Shown here in pieces: positions 22,541 through 33,244 of a stretch of 64,000 nt of DNA; positions within the stretch are counted from its first letter, which is position 1; each line of letters starts with the position of its first letter. The notes beneath the pieces were generated by a model, which saw nothing but the letters and a program-made list of their open reading frames with translations, had not been told where the DNA came from and made no database searches. The position numbers and the translations under genes were made by a program. The stretch lies in assembly GCA_964016985.1 (NCBI GenBank), contig OZ024827.1, forward strand, positions 57,083,507 to 57,147,506. Direction: 5' to 3'. Source of the DNA: Anodontia alba (lineage: Eukaryota > Mollusca > Bivalvia > Lucinida > Lucinidae).

Positions 22541-22747
22541 TTAGTCTGGATTAGTAAATTTCTGTCAAGGGACGAAGGTAAACATTATAGCTTTCTACCG
22601 GCTTCGATGATCGGTATTTTCCGTGACCATGTGGCACCACCAGACTTTGTCGAAAATACCAATATGGGCGAAGACCTTGTTATGGGGATGGGCGGGGACA
22701 ACGACTTTCTCAAAATCAAAGCCCTGCTAAAACCACTGCACAAATGA
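22541..22747 (+). CDS. Possible exon or coding remnant, unknown product
   Basis: An open frame of 68 codons ends in TGA and reads, among other parts, SRDEGKHYSFLPASMIGIFR and GEDLVMGMGGDNDFLKIKAL then LKPLHK. The composition is protein-like and not repeat-derived. A possible acceptor, TTTCTGTCAAG, precedes GGACGAAGG. The opposite strand is open too (22585-22824), which weakens the case. I do not recognise a family. It sits within SmD1 intron 1 in the same orientation and could be a terminal exon remnant of a retrocopy or another gene. Confidence 0.25.
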   Translation, partial: LVWISKFLSRDEGKHYSFLPASMIGIFRDHVAPPDFVENTNMGEDLVMGMGGDNDFLKIKALLKPLHK

Positions 22748-23023
22748 AAAGTAACAGCCCCGCTGTTTTCCCCCAACCCATGAAAAAAGGAGCTGTTTAA
22801 TGTTACAGGCCTCATACTGACCAAGCTTTTCCATGCCTGAAAGGCCGGCTTTTGTAGCTGTAAATAGTCTTTTTAAATGCATATACATGGACAAATCAAA
22901 ATCTAAATGCCTGAAATCAAGTAAAAGCCAAGCTCTGAAAGTCTGAAATCCTGCAAATATCTGAAAAATCTGAGGATTGGTGTCAATAGTTTAGCCAGGG
23001 TGAATAGAGCATGACTACCTTTT

Positions 23024-24172
23024 ATCTAAACAGTGCCCTAGATAAGGCTTTAAGCAATTGGGTATTTTGGGCTATTTTTACCCATCCAGTTTCTCATTGA
23101 ATTGGGTATCAGGATTTTTCCTTTGGGTACCCTGTTATATTAGTGGGTGCAAGAATTACTGATAATTGGGTATTTACCCCATAGATTTAATTCTAATTGC
23201 TTTTTATACCCTGCCACACAATAGTGGCGGGGTATTATGGTTTCGCGTTGGACGTCCATGTGTCCGTCTGTCTGTCGTACATCTGTCTGTCCGTCCCGTT
23301 TTTCGTTTCCGGATGATAACATGAGTAAACATCAATGGATTTTCACCAAACTTGGTAAGTGCATTGATATTGTGGAGATCTGGTTTGGTATTGCTAATGG
23401 GCAAAAATTCGTCAAATTTTTACGGAGTTATCTGCCCGAGACACACCCATATTTCCGTTTCCGGATGATAACTTGAGTAAATAACAAGGGATTTTAACCA
23501 AACTTGCTATATGCATTGACATTAAGGAGATCTGGTTTTGGATTGCTAATGGGCAAATATGCCCGAGACACGCCCGTATTTTCGTTTCCGGATAATAACG
23601 AGTAAATAACAAGGGATTTTAACCAAACTTACTATATGCATTGACATTAAGGAGATCTGGTTTGGGATTGCTAATGGGCAAATTTCGTCAAATTTTTACG
23701 GAGTTATCTGCCCAAGACACGCCCATATTTTCGTTTCCAGATGTTAACTAATAGCAAGGGATTTTAACCAAACTTGCTATATGCATTGACCTTAAGGTGA
23801 TCTGGTTTGGAATTGCTAATGGGCAAATTTCGTCAAATTTTTACGGAGTTATCTGCCCGAGACACGCCCATATTTTCATTTCTGGATGATAACGAGTAAA
23901 TAACAAGGCCTTTTAACCAAACTTGCAGTATGCATTGATATTATCAAGATCTTGTTTAGGATTGTTATCTGTCCATTGATATTATCAAGATCTGGTTTAG
24001 GATTGTTATCTGTCCCTCGGTCATTTTCTTTCCAGACATTTTCGCAACGATAACTTTAATACATAAACAAATAATTGCTATGGCGGGGTATTATGCTTGC
24101 AGTGCTTTTATTTAAAGATTTTAGCTGGGTAAATACCCCCAAAAGCAGCTTATCTAAGGTACTGTCTAAATA
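23024..24172. mobile_element. TIR element carrying a nested hairpin-headed element
   Basis: TATCTAAACAGTGCCCTAG then ATAAG at 23024 is inverse, with about four mismatches in 24, to CTTATCTAAGGTACTGTC then TAAATA ending near 24173. GGGTATTT/AAATACCC words lie just inside both ends. Without the nested insert (23206-24110) it would be only about 240 bp, a MITE. Confidence 0.65.
23206..24110 (+). mobile_element. Hairpin-headed array element, ATACCCCGCC family, copy 1
   Basis: Five T's, then ATACCCTGCCACACAATAG, then TGGCGGGGTATTATGG (hairpin), then TCTG/TCCG repeats. Units of about 150 bp contain CGTTTCCGGATGATAAC and GAGTTATCTGCCCGAGACAC. The tail TGGCGGGGTATTATGCTTGC repeats the hairpin arm and ends AGTGCTTTTA then TT. 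Non-coding. Confidence 0.8.
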
Positions 24173-24725
24173 TATGTTGCCCTACATTCAACAGTGTTTG
24201 GTGCAGGACATTTGCTTTGGCTATTCAAAATAGCTTCTCTTGTACATCAGGGTTCTCGGGGACGCAGATTCTGCGTCCCGGGACGCATAAATCAGGGTCC
24301 GTACTCCTAAAAATTCTCAAAGCCGCGTCCTCCGGATGCATGTTTTTTTCCCGTGGGACTACTACCAATTATGATCGGATTATTTGACTGAAGTCTAAAG
24401 TCCGCCACCTGTTATTTGTACCGTCGGTAGCATGTTAAAAGAACAGTAGTAATTCACCGTGTGCTTTTCACACCTGCGACAGCCAGCACCGTTATTTGCT
24501 GAGCAAGCGGTAGTTAAACAGGTGTTGGCAGTTCACACTTCAGCGATCGAGCAATTAAAGCATGCGACTGACATCGGTATGCGACCCCTTCCCTCAGTGT
24601 GTATTGCCTGTACCGACCGACTGATTCATTGAAAATGCACATGCAGGTGTCATGTTTTCATCCCTTGAGGCTGGCATTTTTTTTGTTTTGTTTTTGTTTT
24701 TGTTATTAATTGATCATTTTTTTCC

Positions 24726-25021
24726 GGGGTGGTCGGGAGTGGCAATGGTGTCGTGTATCTTACGTCACCGGGGCGTCCAACTGAAATTGGCTTACAGTTG
24801 GGCAAGGCCTGCTATCCTTGTAGCAGGTAAGGGTAGAGGGGGAATGTTTTTATTTCTTCTGTTTCTTCACTTTCATTCCTGTTCCTATTTCTTCCCTAAT
24901 CATCTCTTTCATCTCCTCATCTATCTCTTCTATCTCTTTTCTCCCTTTCTCTGGGAGACGACACAAAATGACCCACAAGGGTTGACGTGTCGTTAAACCC
25001 CAACACAATCAATCAATCAAA
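24726..25021 (+). mobile_element. SINE, family A, second copy
   Basis: The 296-bp unit is flanked by ATCATTTTTTTCC (24713-24725 and 25022-25034). It is homologous to 12041-12328 and starts GGGGTGGTCGGG. It ends with the same TGACCC-loop-GGGTTGACGTGTCGT stem and a TCAA-repeat tail. The frame 24652-24996 is read through it and is not a gene. Confidence 0.9.
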
Positions 25022-25199
25022 ATCATTTTTTTCCCCATTTCAAAATTTTCGGACGCTGAATTTTCATCACTAACATCAAAAACGACCGCTTACTGTTTTC
25101 TGTTAAATGGCGACAAGCGGCCACAAGAAAAAATAGTACCTTATCCCTTTGCAAGATACCAGTCTGCGCATTAAAACGGTTATTCCTGCTTGTTACTAA

Positions 25200-25510
25200 A
25201 AAAAAAAAAGGTTTCCAAGTCCCATCGAATCTACACCGTAAACCCTGTGAAGAGCCTAAGGGAACTGCTCAGATGCACCCCGGATGGCGGTATACAATAC
25301 AGGACTGTTCTAGTGTAAGTTTCATTTTCCATTGCTCCCGCACGAAGAAAGCGCATGCTCGTAACGGTAGCGCGTGCTCGTAAGGGTAACGTCATTTGAC
25401 TGTGTGGCGGGAAACTGTTCTGGGAGAAAAACGAACTATTACCATGTTGCATTGTAGAGCATTTTCTTGTCAGAAATGCATATGAAACAGACACATATTA
25501 AAAATAGAAC
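25200..25510 (+). repeat. Dispersed repeat fragment
   Basis: CGCACGAAGAAAGCGCATGC, GGCGGGAAACTGTTCTGGGA and GTCAGAAATGCATATGAAAC are shared in the same order with 27240-27420, 57700-57880 and 58490-58620. Confidence 0.65.
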
Positions 25511-26247
25511 TAAATTATGAAGACTTTCTCGGCAAATCAAAGCAGTAGATCGACATTTCAGCTGGTAAAGAAGTCCCGGGCATTTTTTCGTAGCGTGTAT
25601 TGATCGCAGCACGGTGCAAATGTAAACATTGAAGTGACGCTTTGCGGGAAGCTCAACAGATCAGAATGTGCAGATATATTGCATATATATATATATATAT
25701 AAGTTTGCGATAGCATATAAAGGAGCTTTAAAATATGTTTCACTTAATATCCATAACACTCAAGATCACCTAATACAGACAGAAACGAACCAAACTTTTG
25801 GGTTGGGATGGGCTATTGAATTTAACTGAAAAGCAATGAAAGAGGGGTGTAGTTGGGAGGATTAGTTCATATTTCTTGAGAAGTCGTTTGCTACATAAAC
25901 CATAAAATAATAATAATATCTGCTTTACTTGCAGCATATGATGGAAGAGTTTAAGTATTGTTACCTCTGAAATAAAAAGCTAAAACCTGACTGCATTACT
26001 TTATTAAATATTAAAAGTGTGACGATCTTTACCATGCAAGTAAAATAGGTTAGGATTGTCACGTCTCCCTGATCTGCGAGGATGTCTCTATTTTCCCAGA
26101 GAGAGACATTTCCGGGCAAGCTCCATTGAATCAATTAACATCAGGATGTGTGATTATGACTACCAGTTGGTTACACACATTGCTTGGAATAATATATAAA
26201 GCAGAGACCAAAATCAATTGGAGAAAAAAAAAAAAAAAAAAAAAAGT
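25511..26247. other. Interior of the CAGGGTTCTC element, nothing coding
   Basis: It holds a short AT microsatellite (25680-25702) and an A-run (about 26224-26246). No domain or further repeat was recognised. Confidence 0.4.
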
Positions 26248-26452
26248 ATGTGAAAATAAGGAAACTGATTCTCCATTAGAATGAAGTTACTGGGGACATG
26301 CTCACTAAATTAAAGGAGAGTCGTGAAAAAAAAAAAAAAAAATGGGACTCCTATTTTTGGGAAGTGGGACTCCTACTTTTTGGCTGGGACTCCTACTTTT
26401 TATAAAATGGGAGTCCCGGACTCCTACTTTTAAAATCCTAATGAGAACCCTG

Positions 26453-27130
26453 GTACATGTTCCTTTTTAATTCAGGTCTGTCTTAAATTTCTTTAATAAT
26501 TGACTGTTTTGAAGAAGACTGAACAGTGTTATTTAAATGTGGAGTATTCCAAATTCATGCATTCGGGATGGGACATTAACTGGAGGTCCCACCACCCCCA
26601 AAACTTCCGATATGCAAGGAAGGTCACCCCCTGTGCACGTTAAAGAACATTCGGTAATCTACGTAAATGGTTCAAAATTTCTAGGCCTTCATCCTGAAGT
26701 GTTTGACATCAACTTTCATCAGGCCAAAAAAAAAAAAAAAAAATCCCTGTGTTTCCGGTCGCCCGACCGACCTTAATATTTTACCGCTGACCGCAATCTT
26801 TTTTTCCAGGCCGCGAAAATCATTTTCGGAACTTTCGGTTAATTTCGGCAATTTCGGTAAGTTTCAGTACTGCTCGTCCATTACCGCAACCGTGAAAGAG
26901 ATGCCATGATTTAAAAGGGTATTCTGTTCGGTAGACCGTTGTACCACAAAATGGCCACGGTCATCCTGTTGGTTAATTTAAACAAATGTCCGCATTTTGC
27001 GGGCATTAAATACTTGAATTTGTATCCTTGTACACTTTCTATGCACAACATTTAGTACCTTAGCACTTTATTTGCGAGTTAGCAGTTTGTGCATCAAAAG
27101 GGCAGTTCATGTTTTAAAATCCTACAGAAC
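26453..27130. other. Intronic sequence with low-copy repeat look
   Basis: An A-run at about 26724-26741 precedes TTTCCGGTCGCCCGACCGAC and repeated TTTCGG words (26820-26870), which look like a repeat rather than coding sequence. No gene supported. Confidence 0.4.
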
Positions 27131-27800
27131 CTATTTAATAATCCCTAAGTAGATTCTCAGGGGTCTGCTCAGATACGCAGCTGGGCGACGGCACAAAATT
27201 CTGGGACATTCTCATTTCCAGTATAGATTACAAAAATATAAGTGAAGGTACCTAGAAGATGCGACAGTCACATTCCCTTGCCCCGCATGAAGAAACTGCA
27301 TACACGTAACTGTAACGCCATGCAAAATCGTGGCGAATACTGCTTAGAGAGAAAAACACATTTAGTCTAATGTTCGTTTAAGTCAGAAATGTATATGAAA
27401 CTGGCATGTATTAAAAATAGAACCCAAGTATTGGGACAGATACGCCTATGCAAACTGTAGACTCAGATCAGACGCCGCAGAGAAAGAGGGAATGAAACTA
27501 GTAAGGGGGAACAGGGAACATGGAAAGTTAGAAACACTTTTAAGACAGTAAGACGTGTGACCAGTGAAGACTCAGATCATCTTCCGATGCAAGGGCGGTC
27601 AGATTTTGCCGTTTTTGGTGGCAAACAGGCATGTAAACTTCAGTTCTTTGAGAGATTACAAATCTCTGGTTAAATACATCCCCCGTTTCCCCCGTTTCAT
27701 TGAAGGTTTAAATACATTCTGTGGCGTCTGATCTGGGTCTACACTGTTTGCTCAGGCCTGTCTGTCCGAATTAAACTGTCATCCTTATTAAATTGGAGAA
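27130..27800 (+). repeat. Dispersed 650-bp repeat, copy 1
   Basis: The same order of landmarks occurs at 57595-58240: TCAGGGGTCTGCTCAGATAC, CAGTCACATTCCCTTGCCCC, GAGAAAGAGGGAATGAAA, AAGACTCAGATCAT and GGCGTCTGATCTGGGTCTAC. One ATGAAACTAGTAAG in this copy mimics SmD1 exon 1 but lacks a GT donor. Confidence 0.8.
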
Positions 27801-27933
27801 AATCTGTCACTTCACTGGTGTTGACTCAAAATTTGAGCATGTCCAGAAATCACCTTGACATAGTTGAAGGTTGGTTTTATTAGTGGTGAAGATGCAAGTA
27901 AGCACAGCATGGGATATTCATCTTTACCTTTTT

Positions 27934-30900
27934 AGCTCACCTGAGCACAAAGTGCTCATGGTGAGCTATTATGGTCAGTCAATGTCCGTTGTGCGGCGTC
28001 AACAATTGCTTTAAAAGCCTACTCCTCCTATGCCCCTGGGCCAATTGACTCGATACTTGGTAGGAAGCATCGGGGTGACTTGTGGATTAAAGCTAGCTAA
28101 AATCGTGCCGATCGGAAATCCAAGGTGGCCGCCATGGCCGCCATCTTGAAAATCTATTTTTCGCTGCTTCTCCTGAACCGAAAGGCCAATTGACTCCAAA
28201 CTTGCTAGGAAGCATTGGGGTGACTTGTAGATCAAAAATAGCTAAAATCGTGCCGATCAGAAATCCAAGATGGCCGCCATGACCGCCATCTTGAAAATTT
28301 ATTTTTCTCTTCTACTCCTGAACCGAAAGGCCAAATGACTCCAACTTGCTAGGAAGCATCGGGGTGACTTGTAGATAAAAAATAACTAAAATCGTGCCGA
28401 TCGGAAATCCAAGATGGCCGTCATGGCAGCCATCTTGAAAATCTATTTTTTGCTTCTTCTTAACCCAAAAGCCAATTGACTCCAAACATGGTAGGAAGCA
28501 TTGGGGTGACTTATAGATAAAAAATAGCTAAACTCGTTCCAATCGGAAATCCAAGATGGCTGCCATGACAGCCATCTTGAAAATCTATTTTTTCCTTCTT
28601 CTCCTGAACCGAAAGGCCAATTGACTCCAAACTTGCTAGGAAGCATCGGGGTGACTTGTTTAAGCAATCATCATGAATCTTGCTCAAAATGTTTGTCTTG
28701 ATGATTTCTAGGTCAAGTTCGAAACTGGGTCACCTGGGCTCAAAAACTAGGTCACCTGGCCAAATCAGCGGAAACCCTTGTTATCACTCTGGCGGTCACA
28801 TTTTTCAAGCAATCATCATGAATCTTGCACAAAATGTTTGTCTTGATGATTTTTAGGTCAAGTTCAAAACTGGGTCACTTGGGGTCAAAAACAAGGTCAC
28901 CTGGCCAAATCAGCTAAAACCTTGTTAACACTCTAGCGGTCACATTCTTGAAGCAGTCATCATGAATCTTGCTTAAAACGTTTTGTCTTGATGAGTTCTA
29001 GGTCAACTTTGAAACTGGGTCACTGGGGTCAAAAACTAGGTCACTGGGCCAAATCAGCAGAAAACTTTAACACTCTAGCGGTCACATTTTTTAAGCCATC
29101 ATCATGAATCTTGCTCAAAATGTTTGTCTTGATGATTTCTAGGTCAAGTTCGAAACTGGAACACCTGGGGTCAAAAACTAGGTCACCTGGCCAAATCAGC
29201 GTAAAATCTTGTTATCACTCTAGCGGTCACATTTTTCAAGCAATCATCATGAGTCTTGCTCAAAATGTTTTGTCTTGATGAGTTCTAGGTCAAGTTTGAT
29301 ACTGGGTCACTTGGGGTCAAAAACTAGGTCACCGGGCCAAATCAGCAGAAAACTTTAACACTCTAGCGGTCACATTTTTGAAGCAATTATCATGAATCTT
29401 GCTCAAACTGTTTGTCTTGATGAGTTCTAGGTCAAATTCAAAACTGGATCACTTGGGGTAAAAAACTAGGTCACCAAGCCAAATCAGCAGAAAATTTTGT
29501 TAACACTCAAGGGGTCATATTTTTGAAGCATTCATCATGAATCTTGCTCAAAATGTGTGTCTTGATGATTTCTAGGTCAATTTCAAAACTGGGTCACATG
29601 GATTCAAAAACTAGGTCACCAGGCCAAATCAGCAGAAAACTGTTAACACTCCAGAGGTCACATTTTTAGCTCACCTGAGCTATGCTCAGGATGAGCTATT
29701 GTGATCACTTTTCATCCGTCGTCTGTACGTCCGTCCGTCCGTTAACATTTTCAAACGACTCCTCCTCTGAAGCCCCTGAGCCAATTTTGCTCAAATTTCA
29801 TATGGAGCCTCCTTAGGTTGGGGGAACGAAAAATTGCTAAAATGGTCGCGGTCCATGCCCATATATGGTAAAAACCTTTAAAAATCTTCTCCAGAACCGA
29901 GGATGCCTTGGGGCTGAATCTTTGCATAAGTCATCGGGGACGGGAGGTCTACCAAAATTGCTAAAATAAATGTCGTATATTGACATTTGACCTTTTTACG
30001 GCAAGGTCAAGTTTGCTTCCCTATGCATTTGTATGGGAAAAACCTTTAAACATCTTGTTCTCCAAAACCGAGGATGCCTTATGGCTGAACCTTTACATAT
30101 ATCATCGGAAACTGGAGGTCTACCAGAGTCGCTAAAATAATGGTCGTACATTGACATTTGACCTTTTTATGGTAAGGTCAATTTTGCTTCCTTATGCATT
30201 TGTATGGGAAAAATGTTCAGAATTTCAAACGACTTCTTCTCTGGAGCCTCTGGGCCAATTTTGCTCAAATTTCATATGGAGCCTCCTTAGGTTGGGGGAA
30301 TGAAAGATTGCTAAAAAGGTTGCGGTTAATTGACCAAGATGGCCGCCATGCCCATATATGGTAAAAACCTTTAAAAATCTTCTTCTCCAGAACCGAGGAT
30401 GCCTTGGGGCTGAATCTTTGCATAAGTCATTGGGGACGGGAGGTCTACAAAATTGCTAAAATAAATGTTGTATATTGACATTTGACCTTTTTACGGCAAG
30501 GTCAAGTTTGCTTCCCTATGCATTTGTATGGGAAAAACCTTTAAAAATCTTGTTCTCCAAAACCGAGGATGCCTTGTGGTTGAATCTTTACATATATCAT
30601 TGGAAACTGGAGGTCTACCAAAGTTGCTAAAATAATGGTCGTACATTGACATTTGACCTTTTTACCGCGAGGTCAATTTTGCTTCCTTATGCATTTGTAT
30701 GGGAAAAATATTCAGAATTTCAAACGACTTCTCCTCTGGAGCCTCTGGGCCAATTTTGCACAAATTTTATATGGAGCCTCCTTAGGTTGGGGGAATGAAA
30801 GATTGCTAAAATGGTCGCAGTTCATTGACCAAGATGGCCGCCATGCCCATATATGGTAAAAACCTTTAAAAATCTTCTTCTCCAGAACCGAGGATGCCAT

Positions 30901-32316
30901 GGGGCTGAATCTTTGCAAAAGTCATTGGGGACGGGATGTCTATCAAAATTGCTAAAATAAATGTTGTATATTGACATTTGACTTTTTTGCTTCCCTATGC
31001 ATTTGTATGGGAAAAACTTCTCCAAAACCGAGGATGCCTTGTGGCTGAATCTTTACATATATCATTGGAAACTGGCGGTCTACCAAAGTTGTTAAAATAA
31101 TGGTCGTACATTGACATTTGACCTTTTTACCGTGAGGTCAATTTTGCTTCCTTATGCATTTGTATTGGAAAAATATTCAGAATTTCAAACAACATCCTCT
31201 GGAGCCTCTGGGCCAATTTTGCACAAATTTCATATGGAGCCTCCTTAGGTTGGGGGAATGAAAGAAATTGCTAAAATGGTCGCGGTTCATTGACCAAGAT
31301 GGCCACCATGCCCATATATGGTAAAAACCTTTAAAAATCTTCTCCTCCAGAACCGAGGACGCCTTGGGGCTGAATCTTTGCTTAATCATTGGGGACAGGG
31401 GGTCTACCAAAGTTGCTAAAATAATGGTCGTACAAGTTTGCTTCCCTATGCATTTGTATGGGAAAAAACATTTAAAAATCTTATTCTCCAAAACCGAGGA
31501 TGCCTTATGGCTGAATCTTAGCATATATTATTGGGAACATCTGCATGTCTGCAGTGGCTATGTCACTCAGGTGACCGAACCATGGCCCGTGGGCCTCTTG
31601 TATGACAGATATGGTCCCTTAGACTTTAGAATGGGGAAAAAGGTAAAATAATGCATTTTTCAAGAAGAATTGTAGTTTAAAATATGAATGTAGGTATAAG
31701 TACTCAGGTGAGCGATCGTTGCCCTTGGGCTACTTGTTTTAATTATCATCATAATTATTGCTCAAAATGTTCGTCTTGATGATTTCTAGGTCTAATTTAA
31801 AACTGAGTCACTTGATATCAGAAACTAGGTCACCTGGCCAAATCAAAAGAAAAACTTGTTGATGCTCTAGAGGTCACATTTTTGAAGTGATCATCTTGAA
31901 TCTTGCTCAAAATGTTTGTCTTGATGATTTCAAGGTGATGTATATTTTTCTATCCAGTGACTGTCTTTAAGCTTTTCCGTTTAGATCAGTTTCTCAGTAA
32001 TTATTGGTCCTACAGAGTGATATTTGGTACTTGTGAAGTGTTTGTGTTTAGGTCGGTTTCTCAGTAACTATTGCTCCTACAGCCAGTGATACTTAGTACA
32101 TGCATACATCTTAGCATGGCCTCTTGAGTGCAGTCATCCATATTTGACCTTGGCCTTTATTTCACAGTCCATTAGACATGCTACATTGTCTTACTTGTTA
32201 ATATAATCATTTTGAATTTTGATCAGAATGTTTGCCTTGATCAGTTCTAGATCAGGTTCTCAAAGTGCTATGATGCTCAGGTGAGCATTACAGGGCCATC
32301 ATGGCCCTCTTGTTAT
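27934..32316 (+). mobile_element. Hairpin-headed array element, AGCTCACC family (outer copy)
   Basis: After five T's comes the hairpin AGCTCACCTGAGCA, loop, TGCTCATGGTGAGCT. The first array has about 144-bp units (AAGATGGCCGCCATGGCCGC then CATCTTGAAAATC). A second array of about 145-bp units follows (28660-29660; ATCATCATGAATCTTGCTCA, CTAGGTCACCTGGCCAAATC). A nested AGCTCACC element occupies 29668-31740. The outer array resumes at 31741 and ends in the tail CTCAGGTGAGCATTACAGGG, CCATCATGGCCCTCTTG, TT. No coding sequence. Confidence 0.8.
29668..31740 (+). mobile_element. Nested AGCTCACC-family element
   Basis: The hairpin AGCTCACCTGAGCTATGCTC then AGGATGAGCT comes first, then TCCG repeats. 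Units of about 480 bp carry GGAGCCTCCTTAGGTTGGGG, GACCAAGATGGCCGCCATGC and CCATATATGG. It ends with two successive tails, GTGGCCCGTGGGCCTCTTG-like at about 31550-31603 and CTCAGGTGAGCGATCGTTGC then CCTTGGGCTACTTG before 31740. The surrounding array word CACATTTTT is split from its continuation ATTATCATCATAATTATTGC. Confidence 0.8.
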
Positions 32317-32494
32317 TATACCTTTAGAAAGATTAGAGGGCGACTAACAAACAATATAAACCCTGATCAGAATGCTCCATCGAGAACAGTCTAATCTGGG
32401 TGTATCCAAAAAAAAGAAAAAAGAAAAGAAAAGCCTACCCACTGACCCTATTTTTTTTGGCCATGCAATAGGAAACACAGGTATGTTTATTTTT
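32317..32494. other. Short spacer with A/G-run
   Basis: AAAAGAAAAGAAAAG tract and flanks. Nothing coding. Confidence 0.5.
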
Positions 32495-33244
32495 ATGCCC
32501 CCAACTTCGAAGAAGTTGGAGGGGCATATTGCTTCTGGGACGTTTGTGCGTGCGTGCGTCCGTCCGTCCTTCCGTGTGTCCGTCCGTTACACTTTTTGGT
32601 GCATAGCATAACTTCTGAACAATGCATGCTAGGATTTTGAAATTTCATATATGGATTCTTCATGAAAAAATAGCTGACCCGTATTTTTCTTCCCATCAGG
32701 ATTATGCCCCTTTCCTGAGTTATGGCCCTTTGAAAAAATATAGATGAAATCTTGTCAGCAAAATATCTCTAAAGCTATTGAAGCTAGAGTCTTGAAACCT
32801 GGTGAATAGATTGGTATTGACGAGTAGATGACCTGATTAACTTTTGAATAAATTCTGAAAATTACTTCATGAGTTATGGCCCTTTATAACTTTGAGCGTT
32901 TTTACAATTGCACACTTTTTGATGCATAGCATAAGTTTTGAACTGTGCATGCTGGGGTTTTGAAATTTCATATATGGATTCCTCATGAAAAAATAGCTGA
33001 CATGTATTTTTTTTTCTTATCAGGATTATGCCCCTTTCTTGAGTTATGGCCCTTTGAAAAAATATGGATGAATTCTTGTCAGCAAAATATCTCAAAAGCT
33101 ATTGAAGCTAGAGCCTTGAAACCTGGTGAATAGATTGGTATTGATGAGTAGATGACCTGATTAACTTTTGAATAAATTCTGAAAATTACTTCATGAGTTA
33201 TGGCCCTTTATAACTTTGGGCATTTTTACAATTGCACACTTTTT

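Larger units (their letters stand above)
24248..26452. mobile_element. CAGGGTTCTC-ended TIR element
   Basis: CAGGGTTCTC at 24248 is inverse to GAGAACCCTG ending at 26452. GTACAT lies outside both ends (24242-24247 and 26453-26458), suggesting a 6-bp target duplication. GGACTCCTA words near the right end (26340-26430) and GGGACTACTA near 24355 suggest subterminal repeats. The termini look hAT-like, but hAT duplications are 8 bp, so the superfamily is unsettled. The element holds a family A SINE and part of a dispersed repeat. No transposase was seen. Confidence 0.6.

Noticed and set aside
24652..24996. 114-codon plus-strand frame, similar to one at 11863-12312
   Set aside because: Both are translations of the family A SINE.
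27492..27505. ATGAAACTAGTAAG also encodes MKLVR and looked like SmD1 exon 1
   Set aside because: It is followed by GGGG, not a GT donor, and lies in a dispersed repeat whose other copy (57953) reads ATGAAAGTAGTTAG. The 9537 site has the right phase and a GTAAGC donor.
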